The translations under genes were made by a program, and so were the position numbers. Below are positions 15,049-23,951 of a stretch of 42,731 bases of DNA, piece by piece. How positions within the stretch are numbered: the stretch's first letter is position 1; each line of letters begins with the position of its first letter. The DNA is from Micromonospora yasonensis. GTDB taxonomy: Bacteria; Actinomycetota; Actinomycetes; Mycobacteriales; Micromonosporaceae. The stretch covers positions 1 to 42,731 of the forward strand of contig NZ_JAPDPH010000041.1 of NCBI RefSeq assembly GCF_026013475.1, given 5' to 3'. Below the pieces are notes generated by a model. The model was not told the origin of the DNA. It searched no databases and saw only the letters and a program-made list of their open reading frames with translations.

Positions 15049-15938
15049 GGCTGCGGCTCCTCTTTGACCCGAGCGACCAGTTGGGTCGGGTTGACGTAGC
15101 GCAGCGCGACGACGAGCAGCACCAGCATCATCGACGTGTAGATGACCGCCATGGCGTCCACCGACTGCTGTGCCCGGATGCCCGCCGCGGACATCGAGTA
15201 GTAGAGGGCGACGACCAACGTCTGCGAGTCCGGACCGGCGGTCAGGAAGGTGAGTTCGAACATGCCGACGGTCCGGACGAGGACGAGGATCGCCGACGCC
15301 AGGATCCCGGGCAGGAGCAGCGGCGCCAGCACGCTGAGGAAGACCGAGCGCAGCCCCGCGCCGCACATCCGGGCGGCGCTTTCGATGCGCGGGTCGATCT
15401 GCTCGATGAAGGGCGTCATGGTGAGGATGACGAACGGGACCGACGGTACGAGGTTCGCGAGCACCACACCGGAGAGGTGCCCGGCGAGGCCGAACTTGTA
15501 GAGGACCGTCGCCAGCGGGATGCCGTAGGTGATCGGCGGCATGAGGATCGGCAGCAGGAAGACGAGATAGATGATGCGTTTGCCGGGGAAGCTGCGGCGG
15601 GCGAGGACGTACGCGGCCGGCACCCCGATCACCAGCGACAGCGCCACGACGAGCAGGGATACCTCCAGGGTGACGGTGATGACCTGGAGCAGCGCGAACT
15701 CGCTCCATGCCTGGCCGTACCACTTGGTGGTGTAACCGTCGGGCACCCAGGTGTCGAACCACCGCTGGCCGAACGAGCTGACGATGACGGATCCGATGAC
15801 GCCGAGCAGGTTGACGAAGAAGAAGATGACCGCGCCCCAGACGAGCCACGCGGCGGGGCGCGCGACGATCCGCCGGCGCGGGGTTGAGCCGTCCAGCTGC
15901 TTCGTGCCGGCGGGACGGACGTCGGTGAGAGTTGCCAT
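15045..15938 (-). CDS. ABC importer permease, second subunit (MalG/PotC-type)
   Basis: This 297-residue inner-membrane permease has about six hydrophobic helices: one after residue 25 ([21 protein letters not shown]), a cluster at 75-165, and the last at about 270-290. The cytoplasmic EAA-type loop is [29 protein letters not shown], which docks on the ATPase. ATG 15938 is preceded by AGGAGGAAAG and shares a base with the upstream permease stop (TGATG); its own TGA overlaps the mannonate dehydratase start. Gene order permease-permease-ATPase-binding protein within a uronate operon suggests uptake of uronates or short pectic oligosaccharides; the substrate is inferred from context only. Confidence 0.85.
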   Translation of the reverse strand: MATLTDVRPAGTKQLDGSTPRRRIVARPAAWLVWGAVIFFFVNLLGVIGSVIVSSFGQRWFDTWVPDGYTTKWYGQAWSEFALLQVITVTLEVSLLVVALSLVIGVPAAYVLARRSFPGKRIIYLVFLLPILMPPITYGIPLATVLYKFGLAGHLSGVVLANLVPSVPFVILTMTPFIEQIDPRIESAARMCGAGLRSVFLSVLAPLLLPGILASAILVLVRTVGMFELTFLTAGPDSQTLVVALYYSMSAAGIRAQQSVDAMAVIYTSMMLVLLVVALRYVNPTQLVARVKEEPQP

Positions 15939-16858
15939 CAGCCCTTTCCTCCTGTCGACCCGGTGTAGAGGCGACTGCGGGCGGCGAGCACGAGGGCGAT
16001 GATGACGAGCTCGACGACCCCCATGATCACGGCGATCGCCGAGGCGTACGGGTAGTCGTACTGCTCGTACGCCGCCTGGTAGGCCGCGATGGAGATGACC
16101 CGCGTCTCGCCGGCGGGATTGCCGACAAGGACGGCCGAGGGGAACACGCTGAAGGCGAGCACGAACGTCAGGCAGAACGTCGTCGCCAGCCCGGGCATCA
16201 ACAGCGGCAGCGTGATGGTGCGGAAGCGCTGCCACCAGCCGGCGCCGAGGGTGGCCGCCGCCCGCTCCAGGGTCGGGTCGATTCCCGACAGGTACGAGAG
16301 CACGAGCAGGAACGCGAAGGGGAATCCGGTGATGATCAGGGAGAAGAAGACGCCCCAGTAGTTGTGGATGAGTCGGACCGGCTCGTCAGCGAGGTGCAGG
16401 GCGAGCAGTACGCGGTTGAACCATCCGGTGGGGCCGAGGAAGTTGAGCAGCCCCTGGGCGGTGAGGACCGTGCCGAGGGTGATCGGCACGACGAGCAGGA
16501 TCGTGATCAGCCGCTTGCCGCGGAAGCGTCCCCGCATCCGGTAGGCGATGGGCACTGATGCCACCACGTTGAGCACAGCGGCCGGCAGGGCGATACGCAG
16601 GGTGATCCAGATTGTGTCCCGCTCGTAGGCGTCGCCGAAGAAGCGTGCGTAGTCGCTGAACGGCCCGCCCTTGGTCGGTTGGAAGGAGAGCCCGAGTCCG
16701 TAGAAGAACGGGTAGAGGAAGAGCAGCACGACGAAGAGCAACGCCGGCACGAGCAGCCACAACTGGCGGTCGATCCCGCGTTCGGCGAGGCGGTGCTGCC
16801 AGTGCGCCCGGGGGGATCGGGGCCGGCCCGCCGGCGGCGCGGTGGGTGGTGATGTCAT
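15938..16858 (-). CDS. ABC importer permease, first subunit (PotB/MalF-type)
   Basis: This 306-residue permease has a basic cytoplasmic N-terminus, a first helix at about 33-55 (LWLLVPALLFVVLLFLYPFF), four or five more helices, and an EAA loop IDPTLERAAATLGAGWWQRFRTITLPLLMPGL at about 208-240. It pairs with the permease encoded directly after it. The start ATG overlaps the ATPase stop by four bases (ATGA). Sequence style is nearer to spermidine/iron/phosphonate-type importers than to typical MalF, so assignment to sugar acids relies on the neighbouring enzymes. Confidence 0.85.
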   Translation of the reverse strand: MTSPPTAPPAGRPRSPRAHWQHRLAERGIDRQLWLLVPALLFVVLLFLYPFFYGLGLSFQPTKGGPFSDYARFFGDAYERDTIWITLRIALPAAVLNVVASVPIAYRMRGRFRGKRLITILLVVPITLGTVLTAQGLLNFLGPTGWFNRVLLALHLADEPVRLIHNYWGVFFSLIITGFPFAFLLVLSYLSGIDPTLERAAATLGAGWWQRFRTITLPLLMPGLATTFCLTFVLAFSVFPSAVLVGNPAGETRVISIAAYQAAYEQYDYPYASAIAVIMGVVELVIIALVLAARSRLYTGSTGGKG

Positions 16859-18006
16859 GGGACCAGCCTTGGCTCGCGGAGTGTTCCGGGCTCCGCCGCA
16901 TCGGCGAGGCCGGCGGCCGGCCGCTCCACCGAGTCGCTGGGAAAGACCAGCAGCCGTCGCGGATCGATGCTGAGCGTGACCCGGTCACCGGGGGCGATCC
17001 GTTTGTCCGTGCGTACGTGGACGCGGAGGCCGGCGTCGTTGCGGGCTTCCGCCGCCAGCTCCCGGCCCTGGTATTCGACCACCTCGATCTCTGCTGGCAC
17101 GGTGTTCGTCGTGGCGTGCGGGTCGTCGACGCGGACGTCCTCCGGCCGTACCGCTGCGACAACCTGGTCACCCGCCGCGATCTGGCCGACCGGGTCGCCG
17201 ACGAGCCGGAGCCCGTCGGCTTCCACGGTGATCTCTCCGGCCTGTGCCGCCTGTACCCGCATGGGCCACAGGTTGCGGTAGCCCATGAAGTCGGCGACGT
17301 GCCAGTTGGCCGGCCGGGTGTGCAGTTCCTGCGGCGAGCCGATCTGCTGCACGGCGCCGGCGCGCAGCACGACGAGTCGGTCGGCCAGTGACAGGGCCTC
17401 CTCCTGGTCGTGGGTGACGTAGACCGTCGTGAGGCCGAGCGACTGGTGCAGGCGCCGGATCTCGGTGCGCATCTCGAGGCGCAGCTTGGCGTCGAGGTTG
17501 CTCAACGGCTCGTCCATGAGGACCAGGGACGGCTCCAGGACCACGGCCCGGGCGATCGCCACCCGCTGCTGCTGGCCACCGGAGAGCTGGCCGGGCAGCT
17601 TGTCGACGTGCTCCTCGAGGCGTACGAGGCGGATGGCCTCGTCGGTGCGGCGGCGGATCTCCTGCTTCGGTAGTCGCCGCATCCGTAGTCCGAATGCGAC
17701 ATTGGCGCGAACGGACATGTGCGGGAAGAGCGCGTAACTCTGGAAGACCATGCCGAAGCCACGGCGTTCGGGCGGCAGGACGTCGATACGCCGCTCGTCC
17801 TGCCAGATGCTGCCCCCGGTGAGGGGCAGCAGTCCGGCAAGGCAGTTCAGGGCCGTGGACTTGCCACACCCGGAGGGACCGAGGAGGGCGATGAACTCGC
17901 CCGCCTCGATCGTCAGGTCGAGGTCGCTGAGCGCGTTCTGGCTGCCGAAGCGACGCGTCACGCCCTCCAGCCGCAACTGCGAGAAGCCTGGCTTCGGCGC
18001 GGTCAT
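16855..18006 (-). CDS. ABC importer ATP-binding protein with TOBE domain
   Basis: This is a 383-residue ATPase. Walker A is GPSGCGKST (about 43-51), Q-loop [13 protein letters not shown], signature LSGGQQQR (about 140), Walker [14 protein letters not shown], and the switch His is in VTHDQEEAL. The C-terminal 120 residues are TOBE-like regulatory strands ([26 protein letters not shown]). It energises the two adjacent permeases. The ATG at 18006 overlaps the binding-protein stop (ATGA), which fixes the start despite the frame being open about 40 bp further upstream. Confidence 0.9.
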   Translation of the reverse strand: MTAPKPGFSQLRLEGVTRRFGSQNALSDLDLTIEAGEFIALLGPSGCGKSTALNCLAGLLPLTGGSIWQDERRIDVLPPERRGFGMVFQSYALFPHMSVRANVAFGLRMRRLPKQEIRRRTDEAIRLVRLEEHVDKLPGQLSGGQQQRVAIARAVVLEPSLVLMDEPLSNLDAKLRLEMRTEIRRLHQSLGLTTVYVTHDQEEALSLADRLVVLRAGAVQQIGSPQELHTRPANWHVADFMGYRNLWPMRVQAAQAGEITVEADGLRLVGDPVGQIAAGDQVVAAVRPEDVRVDDPHATTNTVPAEIEVVEYQGRELAAEARNDAGLRVHVRTDKRIAPGDRVTLSIDPRRLLVFPSDSVERPAAGLADAAEPGTLREPRLVP

Positions 18007-19226
18007 CCCTTCTTGACCTTCCCGCCACCGATCTCCCGGTCCCACCGGTCGAACGCCGCCACGAGGCTCTTCGCGTCGAGCGGAACCTCGGTCGGGTTGT
18101 TCGCGATGAGCGCCTCGTACTCCGGCCGGCCGAAGTCCCGGATGGCGTCCTGGCTCTGCTGGGGCGCGTCGGACAGGTTGACGCCCTTCACCGCCGGGCC
18201 CGGGTAGAAGTAGCCCTGGTCATACGCCTTGGCCTGCTGTTTCGGAGTGAGCATGAAGTTCAGCAGGGCCAGCACCGCGGCCTGGGTGTCGGTGGAGACG
18301 CCCTTGGGAATCACCGCGTAGTGCGCGTCGGTCACCCAGTGGAACCCGCTCAGGGAGCTGACCTTCGCCTCCTTCGGCACCGTCCCGAGCACCCGCGGGT
18401 TGATGTCCCAACCGGTCGTGGAGGCGATCACGTGCGCCGAGCCATTGGCCAGGTTCTTCATCGTCTCCGAGGTGCCGGAGGGGTAGTAGTCGACGTACTG
18501 GTTGAGCTCCTTGAGGTAGGCCCAGGTCTTGTCCCACCCGTTGATGGGGTCCTTCGGGTCCTTGTCGCCGAGGATGTAGGGCAGGCCCATCAGGAAGGTC
18601 CGTCCCGGCCCGGAGTTCGACGGGCGGGCGTACTGCACCTTCCCGGGGTGCGCCTTCGCATAGGCGAGGAGCTCGTCGGCGCTCGTCGGCGGGGTCGCCA
18701 CCTTCGACGGCAGGTATTCGAGCAGGGGGCCGGACGGGTAGTAGGTGACGGTGACGCCGGCGTTGCCCGCGAGCTTCTGCATGGCGGCCGCCGGTTCGAG
18801 GTAGTCCTTCATTCCGGCCAGCCGGTCCTCGAACTTCGGCAGCACATCGATCCACAGGCCCTGGTCGATTCCGGCCGCGAGCCCGTCCACGCCGGTGAGC
18901 ACCAGGCCGATGTCGACCCGGTTGGCGTTCTGCTGCGCCTTGATCTTGCCGGCCAACTCCGGCGCCGTGGCCTTGGAATAGGTCACCTTCGAAACGATGT
19001 CGGGATTCTTGCTGACGAACTCGTCGATCATTCCCTGGGTCAGCTGCAGGTTGCCGGCGACGTCGAGGATGTTCAGCGTCACCGCCTTCGCCGGCTTCTC
19101 GGGCACCTCACCGTTGCTGTCGCCGCCGGCCCCTCCGGGGCTGCTCGGCGCACCGCAGGCGGCGGTCAGGGCGAGTACGGTCGATGTTGTTGCGACAATC
19201 AGGGCACTCCGTCGGGTAAAGCCCAT
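18003..19226 (-). CDS. ABC importer substrate-binding lipoprotein (family 1)
   Basis: This is a 407-residue exported lipoprotein. It has a short basic start (GFTRR), a hydrophobic stretch and a lipobox LTAAC with the lipidated Cys near residue 24, then a Gly/Ser linker. The mature part has the two-lobed binding-protein pattern: VTLNILDVAGNLQLTQGMIDEF, VDIGLVLTGVDGLAAG, VTVTYYPSGPLLEY, and a C-terminal YEALIANNPTEVPLD. It captures the solute for the importer encoded by the next three genes. The ATG at 19226 has a GAAGGGA site. The LacI regulator gene lies just upstream in the same direction, and a hairpin separates them, so the operon needs its own promoter in 19227-19300 or read-through. Confidence 0.88.
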   Translation of the reverse strand: MGFTRRSALIVATTSTVLALTAACGAPSSPGGAGGDSNGEVPEKPAKAVTLNILDVAGNLQLTQGMIDEFVSKNPDIVSKVTYSKATAPELAGKIKAQQNANRVDIGLVLTGVDGLAAGIDQGLWIDVLPKFEDRLAGMKDYLEPAAAMQKLAGNAGVTVTYYPSGPLLEYLPSKVATPPTSADELLAYAKAHPGKVQYARPSNSGPGRTFLMGLPYILGDKDPKDPINGWDKTWAYLKELNQYVDYYPSGTSETMKNLANGSAHVIASTTGWDINPRVLGTVPKEAKVSSLSGFHWVTDAHYAVIPKGVSTDTQAAVLALLNFMLTPKQQAKAYDQGYFYPGPAVKGVNLSDAPQQSQDAIRDFGRPEYEALIANNPTEVPLDAKSLVAAFDRWDREIGGGKVKKG

Positions 19227-19266
19227 GAGACGTTCCCTTCGTCGAGCTGTTCGGGGGGATTTCCGT

Positions 19267-19295
19267 CGGCCGGGGTTTGGGGGAATCCCCGGCCG
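19267..19295 (-). terminator. Hairpin after the LacI-type regulator gene
   Basis: CGGCCGGGG (19267-19275) pairs with CCCCGGCCG (19287-19295) over an 11-base loop. It begins 6 bp past the regulator stop and lies in the leader of the binding-protein gene, so it could also act as an attenuator. Confidence 0.5.
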
Positions 19296-19300
19296 GATGG

Positions 19301-20290
19301 TCAGTTGGTCCGCGCGAGCCCGGTCGAGGCCCGCACGAGTAGTTGGGTGGGCAACTCCCGGCGGACCTTGCGCGCGTCCTCCGGGCGCTCAAGAATCGCG
19401 AGCAGCAGGTCAACGGCGGCCCGTCCGAGCTGCTCCTTGGTGAGCGATATCGTGGTGAGAGCCGGGGACGACATGCCCGACATGTGAATGTCGTCGATGC
19501 CCATCACGCTGATGTCCCCCGGCACGTCCAGGCCACGGTCCCGCAGGCGGCTCAACAGGCCGAGTGCCATGACGTCGTTGTAGGCGACGACCGACGTGAC
19601 TCCGGAGGCGACGACGAGGTCCGCCGCGGCGACCCCGCCCTCGAAATATGGCGGGAAGTGGCCCGCGACAACGAGTTCCATGCCTGCGGCCGCGGTGGCG
19701 GCGCGCAATCCCCGGACCCGGTCACGGGTCGACCAGGAGGTGCGCGGTCCACCCACCCAGGCCACCCGTTGGTGGCCGAGGGCCCGCAGATGCGCGACCG
19801 CCTGCCGCATGCCGTCCGTGTTGTCGAAGAAGACGGATGGGACGTTGCGGATCCGCCGGTTGGCCATGACGAGCGGGGTGCTCTCCGCAAGCGCCCGGAT
19901 CTCCTCCTCGGGTGCGCGCGGCGAGCAGAGGATGAGCCCGTCGACCTGCTTGGCCAGGATCCGCACCAGCCCCGCCTCGGCTGACGGGTCCTCGTCGGTG
20001 TCGGAGAGGAAGACGGCATAGTCCGCCTCCCGCGCCTTGGCCTGCACACCCTTCACCACGCTCGGGAAGAAGGGGTTCGCGAGGTCCGGCACGATCAGGC
20101 CGAGATTCCCCGTACGGCCGGTGATGAGACCCCTGGCGGCCCGGTTGGGCGCGTAACCCAGCCGCTGGGCCGCGCGGACCACACGCTCGCGAGTCGCCGC
20201 GTTGACGATCTCGGGGTTCGACAGCGCCCGGGACACGGTGGACGGTGAGACGCCGGCCTCGCGCGCCACTTCCCGGATTGTTGCTCGCAC
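19301..20290 (-). CDS. LacI-family transcriptional regulator of uronate genes
   Basis: This 329-residue repressor-type protein has an N-terminal HTH and hinge helix (TIREVAREAGVSPSTVSRAL, then NRAARGL) followed by a periplasmic-binding-protein-like sensor (LGLIVPDLANPFFPSV, FFDNTDGMRQAV, GVTSVVAYNDVMALGLL, VMGIDDIHMSGMSSPALTTI). The start is GTG 20290 with a strong AGGAGGTG site, giving the canonical start just before the HTH; the frame extends 60 bp further but without homology. It is divergent from uxaC and upstream of the importer operon. A LacI-type operator is found 35 bp before its start, so autoregulation and control of uxaC by a uronate or KDG-like inducer is likely. Confidence 0.9.
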   Translation of the reverse strand: MRATIREVAREAGVSPSTVSRALSNPEIVNAATRERVVRAAQRLGYAPNRAARGLITGRTGNLGLIVPDLANPFFPSVVKGVQAKAREADYAVFLSDTDEDPSAEAGLVRILAKQVDGLILCSPRAPEEEIRALAESTPLVMANRRIRNVPSVFFDNTDGMRQAVAHLRALGHQRVAWVGGPRTSWSTRDRVRGLRAATAAAGMELVVAGHFPPYFEGGVAAADLVVASGVTSVVAYNDVMALGLLSRLRDRGLDVPGDISVMGIDDIHMSGMSSPALTTISLTKEQLGRAAVDLLLAILERPEDARKVRRELPTQLLVRASTGLARTN

Positions 20291-20324
20291 CGTCCACCTC
20301 CTGGCCGACTGTCGCCCACAACTC

Positions 20325-20338
20325 TGAAACCGTTTGCG
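20325..20338. promoter_or_regulatory. LacI-type operator between the regulator and uxaC
   Basis: TGAAACCGTTTGCG matches the LacI-family consensus TGNAANCGNTTNCA at every fixed position but the last. It lies in the 173-bp divergent spacer, 35 bp before the regulator start and 126 bp before uxaC. Confidence 0.65.
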
Positions 20339-20419
20339 GTCAGCTGTCAATACTCCGTTGCCAGAAGGTTTCCGGGAGGTTGCCCACCAGCCTCTCTTGT
20401 CGCGGCCAGCCGATGATGC

Positions 20420-20435
20420 AATCCTTTGCAGGATT
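20420..20435. promoter_or_regulatory. Inverted repeat in the uxaC leader
   Basis: AATCCT (20420-20425) and AGGATT (20430-20435) are perfect arms around TTGC, 28 bp before the uxaC start. It is low-GC relative to its surroundings; it may be a second operator or a leader hairpin. Confidence 0.35.
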
Positions 20436-20463
20436 TGCTGTCACCGAGACCCAAGGAGATCGT

Positions 20464-21879
20464 GTGGCCCCGCTACGTCTGCATCCGGACCGAGCCCTTC
20501 CCGCAGGCGACGAGATCCGCACGGTCGCCCGCCGGATCTACCAAGCCACGCGCGGCCTGCCGTTGGTGTGCATGCACGGGCACGTCGACGCGGCGGTCTT
20601 CGCCGACGACGAACGGTTCTCCGACCCCGCGCACCTGCTGGTCGTGCCCGACCATTACGTCACGCGAATGCTGGTGTCGCAGGGCGTCTCCCTCGATCAA
20701 CTCGGCGTCCCCCGCCTCGACGGGGGCAAGGTAGAGACCGACCCCCGGGCGATCTGGCGGATCTTCTGCGCCCACTGGCACCTGTTCCGGGGCACGCCCA
20801 GCCGCTACTGGCTGGAGCACGAACTGGCCGAGGTGCTCAAGCTCGACGTCGCCCCCGGCCCCGGCACCGCCGACGAGCTCTACGACCTCATCGACGCCCG
20901 GCTTTCGGAGCCCGGCCTTCGACCCCGCGCTCTGCTCGATGCGTTCAACATCGAGCGGATCTCCACCACCGATTCCGCCACCTCAACGCTGCGGGACCAC
21001 GCGGCGCTGCGGACCGCCGGGTTCGGTGACCGGGTCATCCCGACCTTCCGCCCAGACGCGTTGACCCACGTCGGGCACGCCGGTTGGGCCCGCCAGGTCG
21101 CCCGCCTCCAGACCCTCACCGGGATCGACACCGACAACTACGAGGGATTCCTCGCAGCTCTGCGCAGTCGGCGGGAGGCGTTCGTGGCGGCCGGTGCGCG
21201 CGCCACCGATCACGGACACCTCACCGCCGCCGCCGAGCCGTTGAGCGTCGAAGAGGCCACGCGCATCTACGCCGATGCGTCCAACGGCGGCGTGAGCACC
21301 GAGGCGGCGCAAGCCTTCGCCGGCCACATGCTCTTCGAAATGGCGCGGATGTCGTGCGACGACGGATTGGTCATGCAGATCCATCCCGGCGTGCTACGCG
21401 ACCACGATCCGGCGATACACGCGTCCTTCGGCTCCGACCGCGGCTTCGACATCCCGATCGCCGCCGAGTTCACCCGCGCCCTCCAGCCGATGCTCACCGC
21501 CTTCGGCCGCGACCCGCACTTCCGGGTCGTGCTCTTCACCGTCGACGAAACCGTCTACTCCCGCGAACTCGCCCCGCTCGCCGGTGTCTACCCCTCCGTA
21601 CGCCTCGGCGCGCCATGGTGGTTCCTCGACAGCCCCGACGGCATGCGCCGCTTCCGCGAGCTGGTGACCGAGACCGCCGGCTTCTACAACACGTCCGGCT
21701 TTGTCGACGACACTCGGGCCTTTCTGTCGATCCCGGCCCGACACGACCTGGCCCGGCGCATCGACGCCGGCTACCTGGCCCGCCTCGTCGTCGAACACCG
21801 ACTGCCCGAGGACGAGGCCGTCGAAACAGCGATAGACCTGGCCTATCGCCTCCCGGTCGAGGCGTACGCCCGCCGGTAG
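20464..21879 (+). CDS. uxaC: Uronate (glucuronate/galacturonate) isomerase
   Basis: This 471-residue cytoplasmic isomerase converts D-glucuronate to D-fructuronate and D-galacturonate to D-tagaturonate. It belongs to the amidohydrolase-like UxaC family, with the metal-binding HGHVD near residue 37. Other family stretches are IWRIFCAHWHLFRGTPSRYWLE, ISTTDSAT, VIPTFRPDAL, MSCDDGLVMQIHPG and RLGAPWWFLDSPDGM. The length agrees with the family. I chose GTG 20464 because AAGGAG lies 7 bases upstream and homology begins there; frames further upstream are uncharacteristic. It is transcribed away from the LacI regulator over an operator, and it supplies the entry step for the reductase and dehydratase in the opposite operon. 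Confidence 0.92.
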   Translation: MAPLRLHPDRALPAGDEIRTVARRIYQATRGLPLVCMHGHVDAAVFADDERFSDPAHLLVVPDHYVTRMLVSQGVSLDQLGVPRLDGGKVETDPRAIWRIFCAHWHLFRGTPSRYWLEHELAEVLKLDVAPGPGTADELYDLIDARLSEPGLRPRALLDAFNIERISTTDSATSTLRDHAALRTAGFGDRVIPTFRPDALTHVGHAGWARQVARLQTLTGIDTDNYEGFLAALRSRREAFVAAGARATDHGHLTAAAEPLSVEEATRIYADASNGGVSTEAAQAFAGHMLFEMARMSCDDGLVMQIHPGVLRDHDPAIHASFGSDRGFDIPIAAEFTRALQPMLTAFGRDPHFRVVLFTVDETVYSRELAPLAGVYPSVRLGAPWWFLDSPDGMRRFRELVTETAGFYNTSGFVDDTRAFLSIPARHDLARRIDAGYLARLVVEHRLPEDEAVETAIDLAYRLPVEAYARR

Positions 21880-21914
21880 GCGCAGCCGGCGGGAACTGAC
21901 GAGTCTGGCCCATA

Positions 21915-21954
21915 CCGGTAGGGAGCCGGCCCTTCGTGGCTCGGCCCGTACCGG
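21915..21954 (+). terminator. Hairpin downstream of uxaC
   Basis: CCGGTA pairs with TACCGG and, inside, GAGCC with GGCTC, separated by a small internal loop. It begins 36 bp past the stop. Confidence 0.4.
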
Positions 21955-22004
21955 CGTGCCCGTTGGCCGGCCGAACGAAGCATGCGACACGTTAAAGCGG
22001 CGTA

Positions 22005-22018
22005 TGAAAAATGTTTCA
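22005..22018. promoter_or_regulatory. Inverted repeat TGAAA-AATG-TTTCA upstream of a beta-helix enzyme gene
   Basis: Perfect 5-bp arms in an AT-rich patch about 105 bp before the 22123 start, the only such patch in the 243-bp spacer. It recalls KdgR-type GAAA-N6-TTTC boxes of pectin genes but with a shorter spacer, so the match is only suggestive. Confidence 0.35.
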
Positions 22019-22122
22019 GAGTTGTGAAGCATTGACTCCCGTGCCGGCCGTCTGGTGTCGTCGTTCTCGGCCGCAAAGGATTTCATCTCCGCCACCCGCA
22101 CGAGGCCCCAGGGGAGATCGCC

Positions 22123-23811
22123 ATGTCGTCCACCAGCGCACAACCCGCCATCAGTCGACGGGGACTCCTCGGGTTGGGGGCGGCGGCCACCGCCGCCACC
22201 ACGCTGACCGTCGCCGCCCGCCCGGCCCTCGCGGCAGAGGCGGGGGCCGTCGGGCAACCGAGGGATGCCTCGGCCGACCTGTTGGCGCAGTGGCGGGAGG
22301 CGCCCGGCTCCCACCCCCTGGTGCCGGACGTGTCCCGCGCCGGCTACCGGCTCGGCGACAAGCCGCCGACGCCTCCCGTCGTCGCGAAGGTCACCGATTT
22401 CGGCGCCCGCACCGACGGGACGGACAGCACGGCCGCGTTCAATGCCGCACTCGGCTGGGCGGGCCAGCACGGTGGGGGCGTCGTTCTGGTACCACCGGGG
22501 ACGTACACCCTGTCGGGGCCGGTCTGGATGCACTGGTCCAAGGTCGTGCTCCGCGGCGCCAGTCGGGACTCCACGGTGCTGCACTTCACGCGCACCCTCG
22601 ATGACGGCTACCGGCCGAACCGTCAGTCCAACGGGAACAGCCGCTGGTCCTGGACGGGTGGACAGGTCTGGTTCGTCTCGCCCGAGCGGCGCGCACAGTC
22701 CGAGGCCGAGGACTACGCCGGGTCCGAGGGGTGGCTGCTCGGCGACGTGCTCGCCGAGGTCGGCGCGGCGTCGCGCGGCCAGCGGACGCTTGTCGTGTCC
22801 GACACCAGCCGGCTGGCCGCCGGGGAGATGGTCGTCCTGGAGTGCCAGAACCCCTCGGACGCCAGCCTGCTGAAGCACCTGGCCGGCGACGTACCCGGCA
22901 CCCGAACGTACGATTGGCCGCGCCGGGCGCCACAGCTCGTGACGGGATCCGGTGGCCAGTACGTGCAGTACGCGACGCTGCAGTGGCCGGTGCGGGTCGA
23001 GGCGGTGCTCAACAACCGTGTGATCAGGCTGTCCCAACCGCTCAAGTACGATCTGCGGCCCGACTGGCCCGCACGACTGCGCGACATCGGCCCCACCGTC
23101 TCCGACGCGGGCGTCGAGCAGCTCACCATCCGCAACGAGTTGGTTCCCCAGACGGCGCACAACAGGCATCCGGGCTCGAACGGCGTGTGCTTCCAGGCCG
23201 TGCACGACTGCTGGGCGCGTGACGTACGAGTCGAGAACTGCGACCTCGGCTTCGGACTCACGACAGCCAAGTCGGTCACCCTCACCGCGGTTGCCGTCGG
23301 TGGCCGGGCCGCCCATCACAGCTTCGCCTGCCGGATGCAATCCAACGACAACCTGGTGGAGAACTTCGAGATCGAGCGGTTCAGCGTCCCGGTTCCGTCC
23401 GGCGCCGTCCATCACGGCCTCAACCTGGAGGGCCTCTCCTCCGGGAATGTCTACCGCCGCGGCCAGATGTCGGAGGGCACGTTCGACACCCACCGCGCCC
23501 TGCCGTTCGAGAACGCACGGACGGCCATCACCATCGAGAACAACGGATCGGTGGGCGGTTCGGCCGCGTCGGGTCCCCTGTTCGGAGCCCGGATGGCGCA
23601 CTGGAACGTCAGGATCACGAACGCCCGCTCGTACGCGATCACGATCGCCGATGTCGCACCGCGCAGCGCGACCGTCGGCGTTCAGGGCGTCGAGGGCACC
23701 GGCGGCGGCCTGTCCCGGGACTTCTCCGGCGACCTCGAATCACTGCTCGTCGATCACGGATCGGCGCCGTCCGTCGACGACCTCTACGCCGCGCAACGCG
23801 CACCGCGCTAG
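22123..23811 (+). CDS. Tat-exported right-handed beta-helix protein (pectate lyase-3/GH28-related)
   Basis: This is a 562-residue protein. The N-terminus has a twin-arginine signal (SRRGLLGLG, then ATTLTVAARPALA with cleavage near residue 38). The fold starts with the pectate-lyase-3 opening VTDFGARTDGTDSTAAFNAAL and GGGVVLVPPGTYTLSGPVW, typical of beta-helix polysaccharide enzymes. The second half has repeating short strand units (NCDLGFGLTTAKSVTLTAVAV, FEIERFSVPVPSGAVHHGLN). No classic GH28 catalytic set (NTD, GDD, GHG) is visible, so it may be a lyase, a GH55-like enzyme or a binding protein. It is the first of four exported proteins on this strand and follows uxaC, which fits pectic or uronic polymer breakdown. 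No partner for export other than Tat is implied. Confidence 0.75.
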   Translation: MSSTSAQPAISRRGLLGLGAAATAATTLTVAARPALAAEAGAVGQPRDASADLLAQWREAPGSHPLVPDVSRAGYRLGDKPPTPPVVAKVTDFGARTDGTDSTAAFNAALGWAGQHGGGVVLVPPGTYTLSGPVWMHWSKVVLRGASRDSTVLHFTRTLDDGYRPNRQSNGNSRWSWTGGQVWFVSPERRAQSEAEDYAGSEGWLLGDVLAEVGAASRGQRTLVVSDTSRLAAGEMVVLECQNPSDASLLKHLAGDVPGTRTYDWPRRAPQLVTGSGGQYVQYATLQWPVRVEAVLNNRVIRLSQPLKYDLRPDWPARLRDIGPTVSDAGVEQLTIRNELVPQTAHNRHPGSNGVCFQAVHDCWARDVRVENCDLGFGLTTAKSVTLTAVAVGGRAAHHSFACRMQSNDNLVENFEIERFSVPVPSGAVHHGLNLEGLSSGNVYRRGQMSEGTFDTHRALPFENARTAITIENNGSVGGSAASGPLFGARMAHWNVRITNARSYAITIADVAPRSATVGVQGVEGTGGGLSRDFSGDLESLLVDHGSAPSVDDLYAAQRAPR

Positions 23812-23951
23812 GTCACTCACCGACACCGCGCCGGTCGGCCACACGTCATCGACCGTCCCGACGCGCCGAGCACCGGGCGATTCATCAGCTTCGATCACCA
23901 CTCCCCCACCAGCAGGTCAACATCTCAGCTCCCAGAGCGAGGAGAGCACCA

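Noticed and set aside
21394..23601. 735-codon minus-strand frame across uxaC and the first beta-helix gene
   Set aside because: Shadow of two real genes; no start context and no recognisable motif.
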